From assembly GCA_963070105.1 (NCBI GenBank), contig OY718806.1, positions 8,019,865 through 8,083,864 of the forward strand: a stretch of 64,000 bases of DNA, in the 5' to 3' direction. The stretch is from Litomosoides sigmodontis. Lineage: Eukaryota; Nematoda; Chromadorea; Rhabditida; Onchocercidae. Of this stretch, positions 12,901 through 24,686 are shown one piece after another; position 1 is the stretch's first letter; every line of letters starts with the position of its first letter. Both the position numbers and the translations under genes were made by a program. The notes beneath the pieces were generated by a model that was not told where the DNA came from, made no database searches, and saw nothing but the letters and a program-made list of their open reading frames with translations.

Positions 12901-13705
12901 GAGGTTTTATATTTTGCTTTATTAATTTCATCATCTAAGTCTCTTTGTTATGTTTTCTATCCTCGTAGAATTCAATTTTATTCTTTGTTCCCGTAGTTAT
13001 TCGGCTTATCAATAACATGCTTGTTTTGGCTAAAATTTCATAATTATAATGTTCATTGTTAACTTAGATTAAAGATGATTCAAAAATTTTGCTAACATAC
13101 GCTTTAAATTGATCTTATTTCTTTTCGCTTTTCATTTCCATTCTTTTCAGCTAGCTAATTTACAAAGGACTATGCAACAAATAACGCAAACAACACATCT
13201 ATTGGCTCGTTTTCTTGACAATACACAGGTTGTTGTTACTCACTCCATACATATACGTTGCTTCGAAGGAGGTTCTTGTAATGAACTGTTTGGGACTGTC
13301 ATATGCCTGCTAATTTAAATTCAAACTAAATACCATGGCTTGGTGCTGTAAGTCCAAGTATAAGTCGAGAATAAGTGAGCAGCAACTGAATGACAGGAAG
13401 TGTATCAAGTAATGTCCGTTGTGTTACATGCAATTTGTTTGCAGCCATGCTTATTTGATATTACTTTACAGGAAGATGCGGAGAGCATGTTCAAAGAAAT
13501 GGAGGAATGGTGTTTAGAAAGTACAAAAAATGTACATGATTTGCGTGAACGAAAAGCGAATGTACAAGGATCGTCCGAGAGTTTGTTGTTAAAGCTGAAT
13601 GAATTAGATGAACAAATCAAAGAAGTTAAAAGCGCTATTGTTCAAACTAAAGCTAAAGTGATAGCAAATGAAGAGAAAATCCGAATTTTGGTTGATAATT
13701 TATAA
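9989..13705 (+). CDS. dyf-11: Intraflagellar transport protein IFT54 (TRAF3IP1/MIP-T3; DYF-11)
   Basis: IFT54 is an IFT-B subunit that binds tubulin and kinesin-2 and is needed to build sensory cilia. Ten exons join in phase to 492 aa: 9989-10138, 10704-10868, 11076-11252, 11416-11617, 11865-11958, 12038-12161, 12272-12382, 12760-12903, 13151-13228, 13472-13705. Residues 1 to about 115 match the N-terminal calponin-homology-like domain ([19 protein letters not shown], then [11 protein letters not shown]). Residues about 115-340 are a basic, Lys/Ser/Glu-rich low-complexity linker, as in the family. Residues about 342-492 form the C-terminal coiled coil that binds IFT20 in other animals, ending [12 protein letters not shown]. 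Total length is close to that of family members. The start is the first ATG after a TTTCAG. The weakest junction is the GTTCGT donor after exon 1. Confidence 0.9.
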
Positions 13706-15961
13706 TTGGATGAATCCACAACAATATGGGTAATATGATGTATTCCATTTTTCAACAAATTTTATGAAATTCCAATTGCTTATAGTACTTGTTTATTTTA
13801 CAAAACCATGCAAAAGCCTCGAGTACATAGCAGTAACAGTCACTGTAAATTTGAAAGACATTGTATTCTAACGGTAAATTTGAGTGTGCGATTGGTTTAC
13901 TTCACAGGATTCTGCTGGTACATTCAGTACCACTTCTGCTTTAACTGCCTTAAAAGTGATTTTTCGCATGCATGTCACATTGAAATTTTGAAACTTTTTA
14001 CTAAATTCAAACACCAATCTCAATCTCAAAATACCAATCTGATTATTTATGTCGGTTTCAAAGTATTACCAGAGCGTTTTATCAATTTTTATGGCCTACT
14101 TATTAAAATATTTTTTCAACTCTGTATCTCTATGCAGCCAAATTCGAAATTGAATTTTAAAAAACTGAAACGAATTGTTCCTTGTTGCAAAAGACTGAAT
14201 GATCATTCTCAGTCTTATCATACACACATTGATATCTATGCATGCATGCAAGCAAACGAACAAACAACTTTGGAATGGTACCTGGAACAGTGCACCTGAC
14301 GCAGTAAAGTGATAGTGCAAAAATGGGAAGGAAAGCAAAATGGGAAGCATTTCCTGCTCAGTTCTTCATTTTAAATGAAATTTTGTGGAATGACTTAAGT
14401 ATTTCTAAAATGTTTTATCAAGAAAAGTGCATGTATCCTTCAACTATCATGTTATATGAATACACACCACTTCATTTTCATTTTCAAAAAAAACGACTAC
14501 ATGAGTCCCACACATCAAGTGACTAGCTCGGATAATGATTGATGTCAGTGGAATAGCTAGTTTCGTAGCGAAAATCACTTTCTGAGACTGGCGGCAAACC
14601 GAACTCAAAGTTTTCGGAAATGTTCCGCATCTGGACGAATGGTCGTCTACCCAGGATGCCGCACAGCGCGTCCGGTTTGCACGGTATTGCCAGTTGCTCA
14701 AAGATGGATCAGAGAGCCTCGTTTATCCCCCGCTCATGCATGTGCTTTCATGGATTCAATCTTTAAACTCTCGGAAAAGCATGGATGAGGGGAGGGAGAA
14801 GTTGCGAATAATCGTCAGTTGAGATGTGAACGGAGGTGTCGGCTGGACATTCTTTTTTCACACCAAGCTGACCGTACAGTTCGCTTCATAAACCCAGTCC
14901 CTCTCCCATCACGAAATTTCAGCTTTGTCCCTAAATCTCGGAGTGTATTCTGAACGATGCCTCTTTTTATGCTTTTCTTTCATTCCTAATCATTTCTACG
15001 TTGAAAACTTTTTCGCATTTCAGTTGCTTGCTTAAGTGAAACTTTTCTAGCCTAAAAATGGGAAATCATTGATGTAACTTAGTTTCTAATGGATGTTTTC
15101 AGATGGATTGTGCTCAATTTTTAGTTAGAATAAATTTGAAACCTTGAACACTTAACTAGGGATAGTAATCAAAAGGAAAATTTATAAACGAAAATACAGG
15201 AAATATCCCAACCTCCGTGCTTTATCGTAATCTTGTACGTTTACGTGCTAAACAGAAGGTTAGAGAAAAATAGAAAGCGTACAAAGTGCATGAGCATAGA
15301 ATTCCAGAAATGATCACATATTTGCATATTGATTATTGTCTCGCAAAATTCTCATTTTTAAGCAGTAAGGTTGTTGCGAGCGGTGAAGTGAGGTTATTGT
15401 TGCTTTTGTTGTGTTCGTTTGCGGTGTTGCATTTTGCGGAGGTGATTTTTTTTTCTCATTTCTTACTATTTTACCTTTTTCTTCAAACATTTCTTTCTCT
15501 TTTTGCTAATTAGATGAGATAGGTGGAATTATTTCACAAATAGATAAAATTACTCCGTGAATAAACAGAATTAGCGAAATTATTTTGTAAGCTGGCAGAA
15601 TTAGTCTGCTAATCATAATTAATTTAAAATGAATTACTGAATTAATTGGAAATATTTGTATCCAAGAGCTTTTAATCACTGTTCAGATCACGATCCGAAG
15701 AAGTTACGAGGAAATGAGATTCAGAGGCACCCACAATTTTTTGTTTAATTTTTCTAAACTTTTCTAGGCTGTTTGATTTTCGTCTAAAAAGTTGATTCGA
15801 TTGTACTTCACTGAGAGCTTTACCATTAACATTAAGGCTATGAAAACAATGTGATATTCATTGTATTAAGTAATGATTTAATTTAATAAATAATACCAAT
15901 AATTGTTAAAATTGTTCATTTCAGTTCAGCATTTCTTTGACGATCCGATCAACAGAGCAAA
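13706..15961. other. Intergenic, with a GC-richer island
   Basis: No gene was supported between IFT54 and the TAB1-like gene. Bases 14570-14770 are clearly GC-richer than their surroundings and open in more than one frame on both strands, but show no recognisable protein, splice frame or RNA fold. The part from about 15540 to 15920 is AT-rich and probably promoter or 5'-UTR for the next gene. Confidence 0.4.
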
Positions 15962-18900
15962 ATGCATTGGTACGATACAGTGTATGAAATATGCAAGCGT
16001 TACAAAGGATATTCCACAGCTGAAGCATCGTTTGGACCTGGTGGAACTGTTACGAACGGATGTGAACAACAAAATAAAACCTTTGGATATGTGTAAGAAA
16101 AAAAACTCCTAAAAAAAGTTTTTTCTCTTTTTTCTACACATATATCGATCTTTGCTAAAAGAGGTCAGGAAAGATGTTATTTTTTCTGTAAAAAAATATC
16201 AATTATTACTTGTTTTCGAAATTTTAACAGACATTCGCCATTCCTTTCCGAAAATGATTTGTTGCACTTTCCAAGTAAGGAAGGTGGCGCAGTGGGAAGC
16301 TTACTTGGGGCGAAGATTCAAGCAAGGCTATCGCCATTGATTGAGCAGCTGAGAACAATCAATCAAACTTTAACAGTTTTATATTCCAGAAAAACTGTAG
16401 TCTTCTCGACATCATAGAAATTTCATCCTTTTTTTTTTTGAGAAAACATCTTCGAGTTTTCTTAGCTTTTACTTGGTGATGAGAAAAGACCAATGGTCAT
16501 AAAATGTAGACGTTGCTAGTCTTTTTGATGTACTCTTAATCTTAAGCCATACGTTTTCTTCCGATGTTCATGCCTTCTTTATTACAAACAGAAACATTTC
16601 AATTTAATCATTGGATGTTACAAGTTTAACTGAAAAACAACGAACACTTCAGCGATAGCCGATCAGGACGAGAAGTACGACTATATGGTATTGTAAACCG
16701 ACATGCTCCCGGTGCAGATGCCGACGATCTGATAAATCGCATCATCGACGAATTATTACCTTTCGATCGTACAACTGATCACATATTGAACGACAATCCA
16801 AGTGACCGAGATGTTTGTCAATACTGTCTTTTTACACTTAACTAGTTTTATTATTTAATTGCAATTTGAAATGTACAGTAATCATTGTTCATGTTATCAG
16901 TTCAATAGTACTGATTACCATTTATGAAAAATTTCATCGATCGAAATGACTAGATCGAAGTTATGGTAGGAAATTATTTATGCTTTACACACACAATGGG
17001 TAACGAGACAAACAAAAGTCGAAACTTAATATAAATGGAATCTGTAAAAACATATTATGTGTATTTGCAGAAATTTCGCATTTCCTTTTCAAGAACACGA
17101 TCAGTTTACAACGTCTATTGTCTACCTATATATGTTTTAGATATATTGTTTGCTAGAAGAAGTACTACGCAAGGTTTATGAAGCCGACAGTGTTGCAAGC
17201 GCACGTCTACATCGTAGAAGTGGATTACTTCAGCCACTTGAATCTTCTGGAAGCATACGTGTAAGAAATGGGATTTCGACGACTCCAAATCAAAATTGTG
17301 CAATGACAAGCAGTGGTGGAGATCTAACAAAACCAGCAACGTTGAAACCAAGCACTGAAACGGTAAGACAGAAGCTGGATATTATGGAGTTTCTCCATTT
17401 TTACAGGAATATCATAGAGAGAGTGGATCGTGCAGCTGCTGAAGACGAGGAAAAGCGTAAGAGAATGACTCCTATAAAGGAAATAGCTTCAAGCGATTGT
17501 CCAGTTAATGAGGGTGGTACAGTCATTGTGCCAGAAGCACAGCATCAACTCTCTAACGAACAATGTGTTCAGAATTTCGATCAGTCATTCAATGAGCAAT
17601 GTCGCCAGCATCCCGATCAAGCTTTTAATGAACAACACGTGCAGAATCCTAATCAGCAGCAGTGCAATGAATACCTTAATCAACAATTCCCCGACCAACA
17701 GTGTGTCCAGTATCCTAATCAGCAGTGTCTTGAGAATCGCGAGCAAGTTTCTAACGAACAATATCTTCAATATGCTTCCCAAATTTTCAATCAACAGTTC
17801 GGATTCCTTAACCAGCAAACTATTCACAATTCTAATCAATTAAGCAGTCAACAATATCGCGAGTATCTTTATCAGTTGTTTGCTCAACACTTCTTTCAAT
17901 ATTTCGCTCTACTTTTCAGTCAGCAATGTGGGCAGCAGTACCCTCATCAATATCAAATGAAGAACCCTTATCCTTTTCCTGGACCAGCGTTACAGGGTAA
18001 TAATATGTACAGACCTCCTTCACAAGGAATATACTACACATACACACCTCTTTCACAAAATAACCAAACGTATGGATCTCTTCCACCAGGTAACAGTTAC
18101 ACGTATGGACGTCCCTCAGCAGACAACCACAACATACACGTACCTCGCCTACCGTTTCCACAAGGCATCTGTATGCGCGCACCTCCACCACTACCACAGA
18201 GTAATTGCATGAGTGGACCACCTCCATCGCTTCAGCAAGGCGAATGCGCATACGGTCTTCCCCCACCACCTCCGCAAGCTAATTTTATGTACAGACTCCC
18301 TCAACCACTGCCACAAGCTGACTGCACTCCCAGATCTTCCCAACCACAACTGCAGGCTATGCAGGCTAATTTTGTGTGCAGACCTCCTCAACCACTACCA
18401 CAAGGCCAATACACTCCCAGACTTTCCCAACCACCTCCACACGTTAATTTTACGTACAGGCCCCCTCAGCCACTCCCACAGAGCGACCACACTCCCAGAC
18501 CTTTCAAACCACCTACAAGCAGCCACATTCCCAGACCTTTCAAAACACCTATAAGCGACCACACTCCCAGACCTTTCAAACCACCTACAAGCAACCACAC
18601 TCCCAGACCTTCCAAACCACCTACAAGCAACCACACTCCGAGACCTTCCAAACCACCTACAAGCGACCACACTCCCAAACCTTCCAAACCACCTACAAGC
18701 GACCACACTCCCAAACCTTCCAAACCACCTACAAGCGACCACACTCCCAAACCTTCCAAACCACCTACGAGTAACCACACTCCCAGACCTTCAAAACCAC
18801 CTACAAGCGATCACACTCCGAGACCTTCCAAACCACCTACAAGCGATCACACTCCCAAACCTTCCAAACCACCTACAAGCGATCACACTCCCAAACCTTC

Positions 18901-21866
18901 CAAACCACCTACAAATGACCACACTCCCAAACCTTCCAAACCACCTACGAGTAACCACACTCCCAGACCTTCAAAACCACCTACAAGTGACCACACTCCC
19001 AGGCCTTCCAAACCGTCTGCAAGCGATCACACTCCCAAACCTTCCAAACCACCTACAAGCGATCACACTCCCAAACCTTCCAAACCACCTACAAGCGATC
19101 ACACTCCCAAACCTTGCAAGCTACCCACAAGTGATCACACTCCGAGACTTTCCAAACCACCTACAAGTAACTATACTCCCAGACCTTCCAAACCACCTAC
19201 AAGCAACCACACTCCCAGACCTTTCAAACCATCTACACAGGTTAATTTTGTGTACAGACCCCTTCAGCCACTCCCACGCGGCGACTACACGCGTGGAACT
19301 TTTCTACCGCCTTTACCGTCTAATTTCATGCGCAAACCCCTCCTACCAATTCCAGAGGGTGAATGCGTGAACAGGCCTCCTCTACAACCCCCACAGGTCA
19401 ATCACGTGTACAGACCTCCTGCACAAGACAACTGCGTGCAAGAATCTCCTCAACAGACCAACTGCAGGCATGCAGCTCCTCCCTCATCAAGAATAAAACG
19501 TTGCCTAGGTAACAGAAAATGTGAGACTCGCGGCACATCTTTAGCAAGCATTTCGGAAGGAGCTGATTCAAATGCCGACAAGAATGAGCATGCAGTGGGA
19601 CATGGTGGAGAAAGGTGTCGTAATGGTACAGCTTTTTCCGCGACAACATCTCAGCAGCCTTTAACGACGACATCACTCGAAGGTACTTGCAGTAATGACA
19701 ATAACAAGTTTCTTCATGCAGCCGAAGGACCCGCTTCTAATCAGCACAGTGCAGAGGACAGTGCTTGCACGAAATCCAGCGAAGTAGCAAGTGTGAGAAG
19801 TGGTGAGAAGCTTGACATGATGTATTCTTCACTTTATGGCGAATCTATTCCTTCACATACGTCAGTTGCAATCGTCTTCATTTATGGCGAAAAGATGTTC
19901 ATTGGTAGCATTGGCGATTCACGGTAAGCTTGTACCTTTGATATTTTAGTGTAAATTTGTGAAAACAATTTAAAATGTAATTAATTGCATAAGTTTTGTG
20001 ATTAATTTTCACCTTTTATTTATTAAAACCAGCGATATCCTAACAGCATCAAATTACCTGTAATATAAGATTACATTCTTTGTCTAAGTGAAATTAGCAT
20101 GAAATGGAATTCTTCACAAATGAAAGTCTAATTTATTTTGTTCTAACAGTTTAGTCAGTTAAAATTTTGTTAAATGAAGTTAATGGTATAATAAGTTAAT
20201 GGTTAAATGATATAATGAACGAGGAAACCATCTATTGTAACGGCAAATTTTAGAATCGTTTTATTGCGCCAAAAATGTCACTACTTGGATGCGGTATATT
20301 TAAATGATCCACCGCTTACGTGGTATCCTGTAAGTCGGAATTTTTTGATTCCAAACCATATAAGATGATAAAAGATCCATCTGCAAACCATATAAGATTC
20401 ATCTGCATTTTTTTCTTACTATTTCTGCTGGAAATTTTGGCCATTAATCAAAAGTCTTTTATGAAAAATTTTTCCTAACTTTCCCGTGAATTAGACTCAT
20501 TTGATATTCAATTTCAGGTTACTTCGGCAAAAAATTCACGCTCTAATAGAGGGCAATACATTCTATTTGAAAAACCGATCGTTCGTGGTGGATTTTTGGT
20601 GAGTAATATTACATTGTTTCATTATTTCAGTAAACGCGAACATGAAATGCCTTTAATGCATAAATTATTGGAATAAATCTTGAAATTTTCCATTTTTATT
20701 GCACAATTCCAGATTGATGACTCTTCGATCTTTCTTTTAATGTTCAATGATGGTGTCACTACAAACATGTTGAATTTGGATAATTACTACCATACTTCCC
20801 ATGAAGTAAATCGAAGAAGTGTTGAAATGGTCATCAAAATTCTTAAAAACTATCCTGCAGAAGGTTTAACTTTTACTTCATTTATGGTGTATTATTAATT
20901 TTGATGCTATATTTTAAAAAATTTTATTAACGATATTAGCTTTTGAATATTGTGACTCGAAAAATAAACTCATTTTACATTTCAATGATTGGACGATTTC
21001 TTAACAACCATATGAAAAATTGAATTAGGCGGAGAAGAAACTGATACTTAGATTTAAATCGACATAAAAAAAATTAACTTCAAGTTGATTATAAAGGAAC
21101 TCGATTAAGGAATTATTTTTAAATTTTATTTTGCAGATGTTGCACACAAGTTTGTTACTTACATTCAGCAGAGCTTCAATCAAAAATATGAATCAGACAC
21201 TATTATTGATGGTATCACATGCGAGAGCATGTCATTTTTGTTTGCTGATCTCAAAGGACTGATTCCAAACCATATAACATGCAATCAGCTTCTGCAAACT
21301 TATCCATCAAGGGTTCATTTGATTTTCTGATTTTAGGAAAAATAATATTATTACATGAACAAGGGAGTGGGATCAACGGCATGCGGTATGAGGTGCAGTA
21401 GGTCAGAAAACCACTCACTGTTTTCTCTTGATAGGTTATCCTTCTGTAAAAGAATGCATTGGATAGGACATTCTACCTTGGAAATATATGTACCTTTCTC
21501 CGGGAAAACTTATAAGTTGACAAAACGTTATATTTAATTAGAAGTGTATTATCTTAGTTAGTTACAGAGAAGTACATGAATCTTATCTTGACAGTTGAAA
21601 GAACTAATTAAACTTAATTTTGCTGTGTTGGAATGAACTGATTATTTCAGCCGGACATAACCGAACCAAACGCACAGTCATATTCGAGGACAACAGAAAG
21701 CAATAATAGTTCATCTATTGGTAATGTACAAGTTGTGTCACAAGAAGCATACAACTGTGAGGAAAATCGATGTCAGGCAGAAATGAAAAATGCTTCTATT
21801 GCAAATGATGATAATACGTGGGTGTTCATCAGAACCGATTCGAATGGAATGGGATATTTTAATTAA
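15962..21866 (+). CDS. tap-1: TAB1-like PP2C-family pseudophosphatase with a giant low-complexity insert
   Basis: TAB1 (TAP-1 in C. elegans) binds and activates TAK1-type kinases. Exons supported: 15962-16092, a second from 16231 with unsettled end, a third ending 16812, then 17141-19923, 20254-20329, 20518-20598, 20713-20863, 21137-21312, 21651-21866. From 17141 all phases agree. Family matches: VRLYGIVNRH (TAB1 LYGVFNGY), LLEEVLRKVYEADS, MFIGSIGDSR, EKPIVRGGFLIDDSSIFLLM followed by FNDGVTT, and a last-strand-like DDNTWVFIR. The DGHGG metal motif is NRHAPG and SDG is NDG, so catalysis is unlikely. Between the helix after exon 3 and the strand before GDSR lies an insert of roughly 860 residues: Gln/Asn-rich (about 17520-17960), Pro-rich (17970-18480), then 21 tandem 12-residue units. 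The open frame from 17150 begins at TTG in an internal exon, so it is not a separate gene. The junctions between 16231 and 16667 are uncertain. Confidence 0.7.
18482..19237 (+). repeat. Coding minisatellite: 21 tandem copies of a 36-bp unit
   Basis: Exactly 756 bases encode 21 in-frame copies of the 12-residue unit S(D/N)HTP(R/K)P(S/F)KPPT with no frame breaks. The inner part shows a second periodicity of 180 bp (five units): the R, R, K, K, K pattern of the sixth unit position recurs starting near 18590, 18770 and 18950. Edge units are more diverged than central ones, as expected from unequal exchange. It lies in the large exon of the TAB1-like gene. Confidence 0.95.
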
Positions 21867-22211
21867 AATCTGATAGCCTTGTTGCCTTGCCTTCTTACTT
21901 TTCCTATCTCTAACACTCTTTCTTCTTCAGCTCTTGTTCTTTCAGTTACCATCATCGAAGGATTCCGCTCACTGTTTTACTGCACTCATTGTTCGTAATA
22001 AAATTTTGTTGATGCTAACATCTCTCAAAATGTGCATGGGTTGAAATTTGTTTAGCGTATAAGTTAACGTGTATAAAATTATTGTTGTGAAGTGGATTTG
22101 CACGACTGTGATGTGTGTTTACTCATAGCTATTTAGGGTTTTACTGTTTTGTTCTTATCCGTAAATTGCGTCATTGCTTTGGGCGTTAGTTAGTTGGCAG
22201 AAAGAATTAGT
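21867..22211. other. Short intergenic segment, no gene
   Basis: The 3' flank of the TAB1-like gene. An AATAAA near 21998 could serve as its polyadenylation signal. Nothing else was recognised. Confidence 0.4.
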
Positions 22212-22905
22212 GCTATAGGTGTCACTGCCATTTAGATATGAGTGGTTATCACCTTACTCTAGAGTATATTATCATTAAGATTATGAAAATTATCAAAAAT
22301 AGAATTGTTCGTTTTAGCAGCTAACTTGATCTGATTTAACAATACAGGTAGTTTGCTGTTTTAGCTAAACGTGTTATGCGATCCGCTATACTGCTTTATT
22401 ATCATTTTTTTTTGTGTTGCTTTCAAGAATTGCATGAAGTCTGAATTGTTTTTGCTTCTTCTTTATTCGTCTTCTGATCATTCGCTTCAATTACATGATC
22501 GTTTTTATTTGCATCCTAAAATAGCAAAAAAAATTCATATTAGGAATTACTTACACTGCTATAGTATTACTATCACTTGGATATGAGTGGCTATCACCGG
22601 TCTCTGGGGCGTATAAAAATTATCAAAAATAGAATTGCTTGTTTTAGCAGCTAACGTGATCTGTTTTAACAACACAAGTAGTTTTGCTGTTTTAGCTAAA
22701 CATGTTATGCGATCCTCTATATCATTTTATTATCATTGTTCTTTTTTGTGTTTTTCAAGAACTCTGTGTGTTAAATAGTATGGAAATTGTTTTTGTTTCT
22801 TTTTGTGTTGGTTTTCAAATCATTTTCATTAAACTTTTATTATAACGTCATAGTTTTTATTTGCATCCTAAAATAACAAAAAATATACAATTTAGGATTT
22901 ACCAC
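22212..22905. repeat. Diverged direct tandem duplication, period about 345 bp
   Basis: Copy 1 (about 22212-22557) and copy 2 (about 22558-22905) share ordered blocks: GCTATAG, GATATGAGTGG (22235 and 22580), AAAATTATCAAAAATAGAATTG, TTTTAGCTAAAC, TGTTATGCGATCC and TTTTTATTTGCATCCTAAAAT. Small indels and substitutions separate the copies, so the duplication is not recent. No coding capacity is shared. Confidence 0.85.
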
Positions 22906-23629
22906 GTCTTAACGGTACAGAAAATGTATGTGTTCCGCTATAAGTGAAATTCGGGAATTATGAATACAATCTTAAAGCGTTCATATGTATCGATGTTCCG
23001 ATCAAAGTATTCCACAAAAAGAATACTCGTAACAGTAACTATCATGTACAAATATGTCATTATTAAAACATTCGGTAATGTGCCAAAGATTTGGAAGCAG
23101 AAATAAAAACTTCGCGAAGACTCAACTGAATAATGCATGAGAAGGAATTTTTTTGAAGAGATTAGTTGTATTTGTTAACAAATATCCTTCCAAATCTAAC
23201 ATATAACAATATTTGAAAAAGTTGAGAAAATAATGAATAAATTATTGCAATGGAATATGTACACGACCAAAATTGATATCACGAGTGAAGAGGATTCTCA
23301 TTAGAATAATCAGTTGCATGGTAGTTTTCGTAACAAAAACCTGGAAGACGAAAATATGCATATTCGATCTAGACCACGATTTATGGAACTACTGTAGCTA
23401 TTGGTAAAGCCCAGCATCAACAAGTCTTACAAGCAGGTTGCTAGGCGGTATGATAGAATGCGATCATCGTATGTATGTTAGCCATGTTCTGTTCAGTGTC
23501 ATAATTTTCTGCAAATTTTAACATTCTTAAAAATGGATGGTTAATTTCGATTGTGACACGGTTACATGATTAACATTTGAAGTGCATTTACAACATAACC
23601 ATTTACTCTTACCACCATTTTCTTGTTAG
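22906..23629. other. Intergenic, nothing recognised
   Basis: About 0.7 kb of AT-rich sequence without a supported gene, repeat or RNA. Confidence 0.4.
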
Positions 23630-24686
23630 ATGGATGAAGTAGGTGAAATTACATTAGCCGCCATTACTGCTAATACTTTTGAATGTTTGCTTTACAGCAC
23701 CCTGAATAAGCTTACTAGCGAATTCTTCATCCAGTCGAAAATACGTTTGCACTTTCAGGTAACGATCATGCAATGATAACCTAATAAAAATTAAATTGTT
23801 AACGATTAAGGGATATGATTGGCTTTCAATCGTGAAATTTTATTTTTGATAATCAATAGACTATCAAAAATAAAATTTTTGAAAATGCAATTCATATATT
23901 TTTGAAAATAGAATTTATAAATCTCTCCAATATCAAATATCATCGTAACATATACAAACATGACGAATCTGTTTATACTGCTCATTAAATAAAGAAAAGG
24001 AAACAAACTTTGGATTTTTCAAGACGACACCCTTCATGGTTGGCATTATAATACCCATTTGTAAAATATCAGTAAGTAATTGCTCCAGGAATTCAGCACC
24101 AAAAAGACCGAGATTACCAAATGTTGCTTGATCGACATCATGAACACGAGATTCAAGCAATTTGAAGTCTAAATTTTCAATCGAAACATTTCCAATAATG
24201 GCTGTTTGATTTAACCACAAATTAATGTTGGATGTCATCCTTGTATCAGCTCGTATGATCTGAAGTTGAATGGTTGCATATTACGTGAATCCACTACTTT
24301 TTTCCTTCTCACCTTCTTATCTCTATGAAACCTATCTCAAAATCTTGCATTTAAGTCCGAAAATATTTGTATCTAAATTTTACTTTTCTAATTTAACTGC
24401 TGACACAGCAAGAAAAAAATTAGCGGTGCTTTTTTCAAACCATTAAGGAAGCTATCCAAATATGTCTGCCATAAAGCTATGCAAAAAGAAACTTAAGCGA
24501 GTAAAAGTTCGATTAGAATGTTAACAATCGAATCATTTAGCTTAATCTATCCTAATTACTAGTTTGTTTCATTTTTATACATTTCAGTACAACCATTATT
24601 TTGAATTGTGTCGAATTCTGTGGCCTGACAAACATATTCATACTGCCATAAAGTCGAAATCGTGCACGCTTTTCCACAAAAACTAG
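23630..24686 (+). CDS. Putative small two-exon protein of unknown function, interleaved with the BPI gene
   Basis: Exon A (23630-23758) starts at an ATG directly after a TTGTTAG acceptor-like site, encodes 43 residues and ends CAG|GTAACG. Exon B (24588-24686) follows a clean ATTTCAG acceptor in the same phase and ends at a stop, giving 75 aa. I do not recognise the family; the sequence is helical in appearance with four cysteines and a Lys/Ser/His-rich tail. The intron spans the last exon of the minus-strand BPI gene, and exon B sits inside the intron before that exon. Support is splice logic and an open frame only. It could be the 3' part of a longer gene, or chance. Confidence 0.4.

Noticed and set aside
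17363..17406. A GT-AG pair that could mark a 44-base intron in the large exon
   Set aside because: Removing it would shift the frame and break a reading frame that stays open for another 2.5 kb.
18395..18780. Antisense frames through the minisatellite as genes
   Set aside because: They consist only of repeat units with no unique sequence, start context or splice sites. Openness follows from a unit length divisible by three.
18482..19237. CRISPR-like array
   Set aside because: The 36-bp units are directly abutting without spacers and encode protein in a eukaryotic gene.
17150..19927. The 925-codon open frame as a stand-alone gene
   Set aside because: It begins at TTG, the real exon starts at 17141 after a TTTTAG acceptor with no ATG, and it ends in a GTAAGC donor in the middle of the PP2C GDSR motif. 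It is one internal exon.
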